DNA from: JBDRCU01 sp043821485 | Lineage (GTDB): Bacteria; Patescibacteriota; Minisyncoccia; 2-02-FULL-40-12; IGHO2-01-FULL-4-A | DNA: 38,554 nt | Reading direction: 5' to 3' | NCBI GenBank assembly: GCA_043821485.1 | Contig: JBDRCU010000030.1 | Coordinates: 1-38,554 of the forward strand | Shown here: in pieces, positions 5,766 through 12,599 of the stretch | Numbering within the stretch: the stretch's first letter is position 1 | Layout: each line of letters begins with the position of its first letter | Translations under genes and position numbers: made by a program | The notes under the pieces: generated by a model | What the model saw: the letters and a program-made list of their open reading frames with translations, nothing else | Database searches by the model: none | What the model was told of the DNA's origin: nothing

Positions 5766-7229
5766 ATGCCCAAAGCCAAGAAATCATACAGTCTCACAGG
5801 CGAACATTTCTATAAGTTTTTTCAGTGTCCTCATTGGATTTGGTATGACATTTATGAAGATAAGGGAAAGAAAGGGAATATACCCAGGCTAATGGAGCTT
5901 ATCTTCAAAGATGGATTGAAACATGAAGCCGAAGTAATCAAATCACGTAAATTTGATGAAATCAAACCGGAGTCATTCAAGGATCTAGACGAAGCCTTTT
6001 ATGCCACAGTTGAGCTGATGAAAGAAGGTAAGAATATCTATCACGGTGTTGTCATGCATGAACATTGGGTGGGGATCCCAGATTTGCTCGAAGCGCGTCC
6101 CATGCCCAAGGGCAAGAAATCTAAACTCGGAGATGGTAATCATTACTATGTCGTATACGACATCAAGAGTTCTCGAGAGCTTAAGGATCAACACAAATTC
6201 CAGCTGGTATTTTATAGCCTTATCTTAGAAGAACTTCAGGGATACATGCCTGACGAAGGATATATCATAAATGCAGATGGTGAGGAGAAATCATTTGCTA
6301 TAGATGAATTCATAGACTACTTTCATTTTACGAGAGAAAGCATAGAGCGAATTCTTGAGGGAGAAAAGCCAGCTCCGTTTCTCAAAAGCGGTTGCAAGCA
6401 ATCTCCATGGTATACATTGTGCGTTGAGGAATCTAAATCCTGTGAAGACATATCTTTGGTCTATCGTTTGAGCCAGAATGATCAGAGGAGATTCTATGAT
6501 GCAGGAATCAAGACCGTGACAGATCTCGCTAATGCTGATTTGGATAATTTACAATCGCATTTTTTGGATTGGAATTTTGATAAAATTTTAAGATTCTATA
6601 ATCAGGCGACAGTGCTTAAAAGCGGCGAACCTATGTTTCTCAAGAAGCCCTCATTTCCAGAAGTCAAAACTGAAGTATATTTTGATGTAGAAACAGACCC
6701 TACAGAAGGTATAGATTATTTACTGGGAGTACTTACGAAAAAGGGGAACAAAACAGAGTATAGGCCATTTTGGGCAGAGGATAAGAAGGACGAAAAACGT
6801 ATTTGGGAAGAGTTTCTTAAATTTATCGAAGAGCTGGATGATTTTGTCATCTATCATTATTCGAGTTATGAAAAGCAGGTATTCGATCGTTTTAGTAATG
6901 CATACGGAATATCGCGTGAGTTGGAGCATAAATTTAAGGAGAATGCTTTGGACCTTTGGAGGATTACTATAGACGCTGTAATCTTGCCACTCTATTTTTA
7001 TGGGCTAAAGGATGTAGCTCAATATCTCGGATTTAAATGGCAGTCAGATGATGCTGGCGGAGCAGAATCAGTGGTTTGGTACAATGAATGGCAGGAGACA
7101 AAAGGAAAGGCGATTAAGGACAAAATTGTGAAATATAACGAGGATGATGTGCGGGCAACACTGTATATTAAGGAATGGCTTGAAATGCAGAAGCCCCGAG
7201 CAGTAAAAGAGAAGCTATCTCTGAATTAA
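5766..7229 (+). CDS. TM0106-type RecB-like nuclease fused to a DEDD-type 3'-5' exonuclease
   Basis: 487 aa from the ATG at 5766; the longer open frame from 5601 crosses a terminator. The N-terminal half is a PD-(D/E)XK RecB-family nuclease: GIPDLLEARP, YDIKSSRE (about residue 131) and QLVFYSLIL give the D...D-x-K...Q motifs. Cysteines in FFQCP near the N-terminus and in GCKQSPWYTLC and SKSC (about residues 220-235) have the one-plus-three layout of Cas4/AddB-type [4Fe-4S] sites. The C-terminal half is a DEDD/RNase H-like exonuclease: VYFDVETDP (about 304), VIYHYSSYEKQVFDRF, and YNEDDVRAT (about 457). Such proteins are thought to act in DNA processing or repair. No CRISPR genes are near. Confidence 0.85.
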   Translation: MPKAKKSYSLTGEHFYKFFQCPHWIWYDIYEDKGKKGNIPRLMELIFKDGLKHEAEVIKSRKFDEIKPESFKDLDEAFYATVELMKEGKNIYHGVVMHEHWVGIPDLLEARPMPKGKKSKLGDGNHYYVVYDIKSSRELKDQHKFQLVFYSLILEELQGYMPDEGYIINADGEEKSFAIDEFIDYFHFTRESIERILEGEKPAPFLKSGCKQSPWYTLCVEESKSCEDISLVYRLSQNDQRRFYDAGIKTVTDLANADLDNLQSHFLDWNFDKILRFYNQATVLKSGEPMFLKKPSFPEVKTEVYFDVETDPTEGIDYLLGVLTKKGNKTEYRPFWAEDKKDEKRIWEEFLKFIEELDDFVIYHYSSYEKQVFDRFSNAYGISRELEHKFKENALDLWRITIDAVILPLYFYGLKDVAQYLGFKWQSDDAGGAESVVWYNEWQETKGKAIKDKIVKYNEDDVRATLYIKEWLEMQKPRAVKEKLSLN

Positions 7230-7248
7230 GGATCTCTGTGGGTAGGGC

Positions 7249-7277
7249 TTGACATAAGGATTATATTTTGTTACGAT
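7249..7277 (+). promoter_or_regulatory. Promoter of the Ala/Pro/Glu-rich micro-gene
   Basis: Perfect TTGACA (7249-7254), 17 nt spacer, TACGAT (7272-7277). The ATG is 6 nt after the -10 box, so transcription should begin at or next to the start codon. Confidence 0.65.
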
Positions 7278-7283
7278 ATTGGT

Positions 7284-7430
7284 ATGGAAAATATATATAG
7301 AATGGATGACACTGGTACTGATGCACCTGCAACAGATACGCCAGTAACTCCAGCAGAGGAAACACCTGCAGAGGAGTCAACAACTGAGGCACCAGCCACA
7401 GAGGCTCCAGCAGAAACACCTGCAGAATAA
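7284..7430 (+). CDS. 48-aa acidic, Thr/Pro/Ala/Glu-rich micro-protein
   Basis: The peptide opens MENIYRMDDTGTDAPATD and continues as low-complexity TPAEETPAEE / APATEAPAETPAE, ending in TAA. It should be disordered and strongly acidic, with no signal peptide. The degenerate A/P/T/E repeats resemble the flexible tails or linkers of larger proteins, but here they stand alone. It has its own near-consensus promoter and a terminator 7 nt after its stop, so it is a compact monocistronic unit, which makes an accidental ORF less likely. Function unknown; an RNA role for the transcript is the alternative. Confidence 0.6.
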   Translation: MENIYRMDDTGTDAPATDTPVTPAEETPAEESTTEAPATEAPAETPAE

Positions 7431-7437
7431 AACAAAC

Positions 7438-7458
7438 ACCCCCGAAAGGGGGTTTTTG
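7438..7458 (+). terminator. Rho-independent terminator of the micro-gene
   Basis: ACCCCC - GAAA - GGGGGT followed by TTTTGTT: a tight GNRA-capped stem with a T-rich tail. Confidence 0.85.
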
Positions 7459-7531
7459 TTCTCTTATTGACAGACGGTATCCATCTATAGTATGCCATAG
7501 GTATCAGTCTTCAGACGTTTTAGGCAAAACC

Positions 7532-7569
7532 TTGACTAATTTCTTGCCTCGTGATATCCTATTATCACG
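7532..7569 (+). promoter_or_regulatory. Promoter and operator-like dyad upstream of the sigma-4/HARE-HTH gene
   Basis: TTGACT (7532-7537), 17 nt spacer, TATCCT (7555-7560). A perfect dyad CGTGATA (7550-7556) - N6 - TATCACG (7563-7569) covers the -10 box. The ATG is about 50 nt downstream of the predicted start of transcription. The dyad is a candidate site for autoregulation or another repressor. Confidence 0.55.
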
Positions 7570-7618
7570 TTAAATTCATATATATCATTTCATAATTAAC
7601 TTTACGCAAGTAGTTAAA

Positions 7619-8665
7619 ATGACTGAAAACACTACAGACATAAAGAAATCAGCTGCCAAATTAGTTGGTATTTTGAGTCAAAGAAATCGCGAGGTGGTAT
7701 CGCGGCGTTTTGGTTTGAAGACTGGCAAGAAAGAGACGCTCGAAGCAATAGGCGCAAGCTATGGCATCACGCGAGAACGTGTCCGACAGATCGAAGAAGC
7801 TTCACTTAAAATGATAAAAGAAGATGATCAGTTTCAAGGTTCTGTCCAGCCGCATGTAAGACTAGCTAAGAATATTGTAGATCAAGTTGGCGGCGTAATG
7901 AATGAGAAAAGCCTTTTCAGTGCATTCTCCGGATCGGAGAAACCAAGCTCTACGAATGCAGCCCTTGTTTTAATGCTGACACTTGACGGTACGACTAAGC
8001 GAACACCTGAAGATGACAATTTTCATGCTTTCTGGAGTATCTCTAAAGATCGTTCTCAAGAGTTTAAGAATTCAATAGCAACATTTATAAGTACACTTAA
8101 GCAGAGTAAGAAGGTTATAGCCGACGGAGTAATGGCAGATTTTTTGAATGGCAATGCTAGCCTTGAAGGCATTACTGTGGATACAGTCAATTCATATATT
8201 TCGATTTCAAAGAAAGTGGGCAAGAACGTTTACGCAGAAATAGGGTTGACAAGCTGGCCGGAAATCAAGCCACGCGGAGTAAGGGATAAATCATTTCTCG
8301 TTCTTAAAAAAGAAGGCAAGCCAAGGCATTTTAGAGAGATTACTCAACTTATCAACTCTACAGAGTTTTCACCGCGCAAAGCTCATATTCAAACAGTCCA
8401 CAATGAGCTTATTAAGGATGATAGATTTGTTTTGGTGGGACGAGGCATATATGCGCTTTCTGAATGGGGATATAAGTCAGGAACTGTAAAAAATGTCATA
8501 GCCGATTTGATCCGCGAGAATGGTCCTATGAAGAAAGATGAAATAGTCGCTAAAGTTTTGTCAGCAAGAATGGTCAAACAGAATACCGTACTTCTTGGCA
8601 TGCAGGATAAGAAGATATTTAATGAAGATGAGAGTGGCTATGTAATCCTTGTGGAGGAAGCTTAA
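7619..8665 (+). CDS. Sigma-70 region 4-like / HARE-HTH DNA-binding regulator
   Basis: 348 aa. Residues about 20-70 form a sigma-70 region 4-type helix-turn-helix: ETLEAIGASYGITRERVRQIE is nearly canonical for binding -35 elements. No region 2 is present, so it is not a complete sigma factor. Residues about 219-283 (FLVLKKEGKPRHFREI, FVLVGRGIYALSEWGY) match the HARE-HTH winged helix known from the RNA polymerase delta subunit. The last ~60 residues (NVIADLIRENGPMKKDEIV to DESGYVIL) are another winged-helix-like unit. It probably modulates RNA polymerase or reads promoter DNA. It is flanked by its own promoter and a strong terminator. Confidence 0.8.
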   Translation: MTENTTDIKKSAAKLVGILSQRNREVVSRRFGLKTGKKETLEAIGASYGITRERVRQIEEASLKMIKEDDQFQGSVQPHVRLAKNIVDQVGGVMNEKSLFSAFSGSEKPSSTNAALVLMLTLDGTTKRTPEDDNFHAFWSISKDRSQEFKNSIATFISTLKQSKKVIADGVMADFLNGNASLEGITVDTVNSYISISKKVGKNVYAEIGLTSWPEIKPRGVRDKSFLVLKKEGKPRHFREITQLINSTEFSPRKAHIQTVHNELIKDDRFVLVGRGIYALSEWGYKSGTVKNVIADLIRENGPMKKDEIVAKVLSARMVKQNTVLLGMQDKKIFNEDESGYVILVEEA

Positions 8666-8689
8666 GAGGACGTCAAAATGCATTTAATC

Positions 8690-8724
8690 AAAAGCCCCGC
8701 GTATTCTAGTATTGCGGGGCTTTT
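8690..8724. terminator. Strong rho-independent terminator, probably bidirectional
   Basis: AAAAGCCCCGC (8690-8700) and GCGGGGCTTTT (8714-8724) form a perfect 11-bp stem with a 13 nt loop; A-run on the left and T-run on the right. It ends the regulator gene, and its right arm runs into the next promoter. Confidence 0.88.
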
Positions 8725-8732
8725 GCTATAAT
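8724..8732 (+). promoter_or_regulatory. Extended -10 promoter of the 8748 gene
   Basis: TGC-TATAAT, an extended -10 element, begins in the tail of the terminator. The ATG at 8748 is 15 nt downstream. No good -35 is seen. Confidence 0.5.
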
Positions 8733-8747
8733 AGAAGTAGAGATAAT

Positions 8748-10010
8748 ATGTCTGAAATAGTTAATACAATAGAAGGAGCATTCGCTGAATTATGGCCATA
8801 CGTTGACTGGCTATTTTATATTCTCTTTCTCGTATTCGTAGGCAAGTTTGCTGAACAGGCTTGGCTCTTTGCGCGCCAAAATTGGTATAAAAGAGCAGCA
8901 GAACGAACATTATTTGAAATTAAGATACCGCGTGAGATTACTCGAGGTCCTAAGGCAATGGATCAATTTTTCTCTGCTCTTCATGCATTTATGAATGTCC
9001 CAGGCAGTCTCGGTGAGAAATACTGGGATGGTGAAACAACAAGGGACTTCTCATTTGAACTGCTTGGCGTCAATGGAAGTATTCATATGTTTATGCGCGT
9101 GCCAAGATTTTATTCAGATGCTATTAAGGCAGCTCTTTATTCTCAATATAATGATTTGGAGATTGTAGAACAAAAAAATGATTACATGGATCGTTTACCG
9201 CGTACTTACGAGGATTTACACAAAATTGGATATGAAATTTGGGGCATGGAAGCAGGACTTGAGAGAGAGAATTATTTTCCTGTAAAAACATATGCTGAAT
9301 TTGAAGAAAAATCAGGAGATGAACGTATTGTTGATCCAATAGCTTTCTTTATTGAAGTTGTAAACAATATGCCGGATGAAGAAACAATAATGGTTCAATT
9401 TGTTATGAAGCCAATCCATGGAAGTAAGTGGCAGGATAAAGGTGAGAAGCACATGGAAGATATACACGAAGGACGTAAGATTTACAAAGACGGTGAATTC
9501 ATGGGTCGTTATGAAGTTGAGACAGAGCAAGCTAAACAAACAGCCAAATCTATACATAGTAAGATAGCAAAAGAAGGATTCAAGACCCTTATTAGATATA
9601 TTCATGTTGGACCCACGGCTACATTCAATATGTTTTTCGGATATAGAAACTTTTTCGCATTTTTCAATCAACTTTCATCCGATGATAATGCATTTGTAAA
9701 GAATCATAAAAATTGGACTAAGATTGACTGGTTTATCTTCCCATTTGTATTTCCTAGAAAACGACTTTTTGAAAGACGCAAGAAGATGTATAAAGATTTC
9801 CTGAAACGATATTTCCCAGAAGAAACATGGCTGGGCAAATTTTGGCGTTCAGGATTCTGGATAGATGATTTTTGCCATCTTACGCCCATATTAAACACTG
9901 AAGAACTCGCAACGCTATTCCATCCGCCAACAGAAGTGGTTATAACAACAGGACTTATGGATCGTGTTGAGAGCAAGAGAATAGCCCCGCCATCAGATTT
10001 GCCGGCATAG
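8748..10010 (+). CDS. Membrane-anchored conserved-type hypothetical protein
   Basis: 420 aa from the ATG at 8748; an alternative in-frame start at 8712 would lie inside the terminator. One membrane segment (WPYVDWLFYILFLVFVGKF, about 13-31) is followed by a large soluble domain. Recognisable stretches are FEIKIPREITRGPKAMDQFFSAL, in two blocks, VNGSIHMFMRVPRFY and ADLYSQYNDLEI-like repeats of alpha/beta character. I recall similar proteins next to VirD4/TraC-like ATPases in Patescibacteria (DUF8128-type); such an ATPase is 2.6 kb downstream on the same strand here. That partnership is inference. No catalytic motif is evident. Confidence 0.7.
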   Translation: MSEIVNTIEGAFAELWPYVDWLFYILFLVFVGKFAEQAWLFARQNWYKRAAERTLFEIKIPREITRGPKAMDQFFSALHAFMNVPGSLGEKYWDGETTRDFSFELLGVNGSIHMFMRVPRFYSDAIKAALYSQYNDLEIVEQKNDYMDRLPRTYEDLHKIGYEIWGMEAGLERENYFPVKTYAEFEEKSGDERIVDPIAFFIEVVNNMPDEETIMVQFVMKPIHGSKWQDKGEKHMEDIHEGRKIYKDGEFMGRYEVETEQAKQTAKSIHSKIAKEGFKTLIRYIHVGPTATFNMFFGYRNFFAFFNQLSSDDNAFVKNHKNWTKIDWFIFPFVFPRKRLFERRKKMYKDFLKRYFPEETWLGKFWRSGFWIDDFCHLTPILNTEELATLFHPPTEVVITTGLMDRVESKRIAPPSDLPA

Positions 10011-10071
10011 GCTATTGAGTGTATAAATATAATAGGTAAAAATGAAGAGGCAAAAGGCTTGATGTATTCTT

Positions 10072-11763
10072 ATGCAATCAGAAACAAAAACCTGTCAAAA
10101 CTGTAAAAAAGATTTCATCATAGAACCTGATGATTTTGGATTCTATGAACAAATGGAAGTACCTGCGCCAACTTGGTGTCCGAGATGCAGGCTATTAAGA
10201 AGGTTAGCCCCATTTGGGTACCGTATCTTGTATAAAGGAAAGTGTGCATTTACAGATGAAGATGTAATTACTTTCTATCATCCAGAATCTGGTTATAAGC
10301 TCTATAAGCAAGAAATATGGCATTCAGATAAATGGGATCCTAGAGATTATGGAAGAAATTACGATTTCGAAAAATCTTTTTTCGAACAGTTTGCTGATTT
10401 AATGAAAGAGGTTCCAAAGCCCGCACTTCATACAGAATATACAACTATGATAAATAGTGAATACTGTAATGCTGCGAGTGATGTAAAGAATTGTTATTTG
10501 TGTTTTAAGTTTGATCGTAGCGAAGAATGCGCGTATTGCAATACCTGTAGTGATTTAAAAAATTGTTTTGATGTGTCCTATTCTAATCATGCAGAGTTGT
10601 GCTATGAGGGCGTGAATTTGGAAAAATGTTATCAAACATTTTTTTCGCAGGAATGTGGTGACTGTCATGATGTCTGGTTTTCAAAAGATTTGATTGGTTG
10701 TTCAAATTGTGTTGGTTGCATAAATCTACGAAGCAAGAATTATCATATATTTAATGAGCCATATTCTAAAGAAGAATATGAGAAGATATTTAAGGAATAT
10801 GATTTTGGATCTGTAGCGAATGTGAGTGAATTTGAAAAGAAAGCAGAAAAATTTATGCTTAAGTATCCAAGGCGCCAATTCCATGGAAGGAAGAATACAA
10901 ATGTTTCAGGTGACTATATCTATAATTCAAAGAACGTCCTCAACTCTTATTGGGTGGACGAAGGGGAGGACATTAAATATTCACAGCTATTGCAGGCAAT
11001 GAATACAGCAAAAGCATATGATTATACAAGTTTTGCGTATAATGCTGAGTGGATTTATGAATCTGCATGGGTTGGAATTAATACAAGCAATGTTAAATTT
11101 TCGTTCTGGAATTATAGGGCGCATGATATTGAATATTGCTTCGGCTGTCACGGTGCAGGGAATATGTTCGGTTGCGACGGAGTTAGAAAGGGGAACTATT
11201 GCATCCTTAACAAACAATACTCTAAAGAAGAATATGGGCAATTGGTAGAAAAAATAAAACAACAGATGACACAAGTCCCCTATGTAGATAAACTTGGTAG
11301 GGAATATCGATATGGAGAATTTTTTCCACCTGAATTTTTACCATGGGCATATAATGAAAGTCATGCGCAGGAGTTTTATCCTTCCAATAAGGAAGATGTT
11401 TTACAGAAGGGCTTTATCTGGCGAGATGATGATAGCCGTGAATACAAAGAAGCAACATCTGAAGTCCCTGATCATATAAAAGATGTTGACGATAATATAC
11501 TGAAGGAGATATTAAAATGTACTGACTGTAATAAAAATTACCAAATCATAGGTAAAGAACTTCAGTTTTTAAAACGTTTTAATTTGCCTATACCCATAAG
11601 ATGTCCCTTGTGCAGAGATAGGGCAAAAATTAGTAGATTAAATCCAATGGAAGTATATGATCGCAAATGCGCCAAGTGTGATGAAGACATTAAGACATCT
11701 TATGCCCCAGACAGGCCTGAAACTGTTTACTGTGAGAAATGTTATCAGGATGAAGTAGCATAA
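10072..11763 (+). CDS. Cysteine-rich zinc-ribbon/solenoid protein, paralog A
   Basis: 563 aa with about 31 cysteines and no signal peptide. An N-terminal zf-trcl-like zinc ribbon has C8, C11, C36, C39, with DFIIEPDDFGFYEQMEVPAP between the pairs. A conserved SDKWDPRDYG (85-94) and FFEQFADL follow. The central region is two related halves (about 120-236 and 270-390), each ending in a GC..GC / Y.I.N..YSKEEY signature. The first half has N-C-Y/F units every 21-24 residues (C141, C165, C186, C210), which suggests a beta-solenoid. The C-terminus repeats the zinc-ribbon module (C483, C486, C511, C514, then C533, C536, C554, C557) with identical spacing. The N-terminal module keeps only C58 of its second knuckle. 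Biochemical function unknown. Confidence 0.75.
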   Translation: MQSETKTCQNCKKDFIIEPDDFGFYEQMEVPAPTWCPRCRLLRRLAPFGYRILYKGKCAFTDEDVITFYHPESGYKLYKQEIWHSDKWDPRDYGRNYDFEKSFFEQFADLMKEVPKPALHTEYTTMINSEYCNAASDVKNCYLCFKFDRSEECAYCNTCSDLKNCFDVSYSNHAELCYEGVNLEKCYQTFFSQECGDCHDVWFSKDLIGCSNCVGCINLRSKNYHIFNEPYSKEEYEKIFKEYDFGSVANVSEFEKKAEKFMLKYPRRQFHGRKNTNVSGDYIYNSKNVLNSYWVDEGEDIKYSQLLQAMNTAKAYDYTSFAYNAEWIYESAWVGINTSNVKFSFWNYRAHDIEYCFGCHGAGNMFGCDGVRKGNYCILNKQYSKEEYGQLVEKIKQQMTQVPYVDKLGREYRYGEFFPPEFLPWAYNESHAQEFYPSNKEDVLQKGFIWRDDDSREYKEATSEVPDHIKDVDDNILKEILKCTDCNKNYQIIGKELQFLKRFNLPIPIRCPLCRDRAKISRLNPMEVYDRKCAKCDEDIKTSYAPDRPETVYCEKCYQDEVA

Positions 11764-11803
11764 TATGGAATTTATTTATTCTATATGTTAGGCTGTATAT
11801 ATC

Positions 11804-12001
11804 ATGAATACACAGAAGGATAATAAAAATTCGGGTAATATTCATAATAATTCATTAAAACTTGAAGATATAGCTGCTTGTTTGCGACGACTTTCTCCAA
11901 ATGAAATTGAGACGCTTGAACTCATGATGAACGATAAAGCCATGCGTACCATGAGAGAAAGTGCCAAAGATGAAGAAATAGGCCATCTTCGCGAACTTTG
12001 A
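11804..12001 (+). CDS. Putative antitoxin of a RelE/ParE-type module
   Basis: 65 aa, hydrophilic, with a central helical segment KLEDIAACLRRLSPNEIETLELMM. I do not recognise the family from sequence alone. The antitoxin role is inferred from size, position immediately upstream of a RelE-fold gene, and the overlap in which its TGA stop shares bases with the TTG start of the toxin (TTGA). Like many small antitoxins it would bind and block the toxin and may repress its own promoter. A TATAT-rich stretch lies directly before the ATG. Confidence 0.6.
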   Translation: MNTQKDNKNSGNIHNNSLKLEDIAACLRRLSPNEIETLELMMNDKAMRTMRESAKDEEIGHLREL

Positions 12002-12312
12002 CCCCGAGCACATGGCGCGTATTTATTACCCCTTCTGCAGAAAGGGGCGTTTTAAAACTTCCTAATAAAGTCAGAAATTTTATATTCAAAGAATTTTCGA
12101 GAATTGTAAAGCACAATCCATTTATTGGAATGCAGCTGGAAGGAGAGATGTCGCATATTCGCAGCTATCACTTTCGTATAGATGGTCAGCCTTACAGAAT
12201 AGCTTATATCATCGACAGAAAGAGAAAGGAAATGAGTATAAGGTGGGCAGATTATAGAGGAGACTTCTATAAGAAACTTAAACGGCAATTACAGCGTCAT
12301 AAGTATACATAA
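11998..12312 (+). CDS. RelE/ParE-superfamily toxin
   Basis: 104 aa. The layout TPSAERGVLKLPNKVRNFI, NPFIGMQLEGEM, SYHFRIDGQPYRIAYIID and a basic C-terminus (ADYRGDFYKKLKR) is that of RelE/ParE toxins: an N-terminal helical hairpin, then a beta-sheet with R-x-Y-R-I-x-Y. RelE-like members cleave mRNA on the ribosome and ParE-like ones poison gyrase; sequence alone does not settle which. The TTG start overlaps the antitoxin stop by 4 nt, which fits tight translational coupling. The module sits between cysteine-rich paralog A and a VirD4-like ATPase. Confidence 0.85.
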   Translation: MTPSTWRVFITPSAERGVLKLPNKVRNFIFKEFSRIVKHNPFIGMQLEGEMSHIRSYHFRIDGQPYRIAYIIDRKRKEMSIRWADYRGDFYKKLKRQLQRHKYT

Positions 12313-12330
12313 CAATAAATACATAAATCC

Positions 12331-12534
12331 ATGCTTAAACATTATTGTGATAAGTGTAATAAGGCTATAAAGGCAGAAATAGTATCGGTGAGATATCGTG
12401 GTCCAGAAGTTTCTTCATGGGAGGCTGGCGATTTTTGTGGTGAGTGCGCTAAAGTTGCAACAAAGCTGGTATTTGCGAGTAAATCGAATTCCAGGTCTAA
12501 TACAAAAAAGAAGACTGTAGCTGTCAAGCGATAA
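12331..12534 (+). CDS. Small zinc-binding protein
   Basis: 67 aa. CDKC (residues 7-10) and CGEC (about 36-39) form a two-knuckle zinc-binding site separated by about 25 residues, followed by a basic Ser/Lys-rich tail. The CxxC-x25-CxxC arrangement echoes the zinc-ribbon modules of the neighbouring cysteine-rich family, but the rest of the sequence differs, so it is not counted as a member. It begins 18 nt after the toxin stop and could be co-transcribed with the toxin-antitoxin pair. Possibly nucleic-acid binding; function unknown. Confidence 0.6.
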   Translation: MLKHYCDKCNKAIKAEIVSVRYRGPEVSSWEAGDFCGECAKVATKLVFASKSNSRSNTKKKTVAVKR

Positions 12535-12599
12535 CATAGATTTTTAGGTATATCTATGAGATAATTTGTATATAGGGATAGATAATCTCGTATTTTCAT

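Noticed and set aside
9312..9671. 119-aa minus-strand ORF inside the 8748 gene
   Set aside because: A shadow frame of a convincing coding sequence, with no promoter or recognisable domain.
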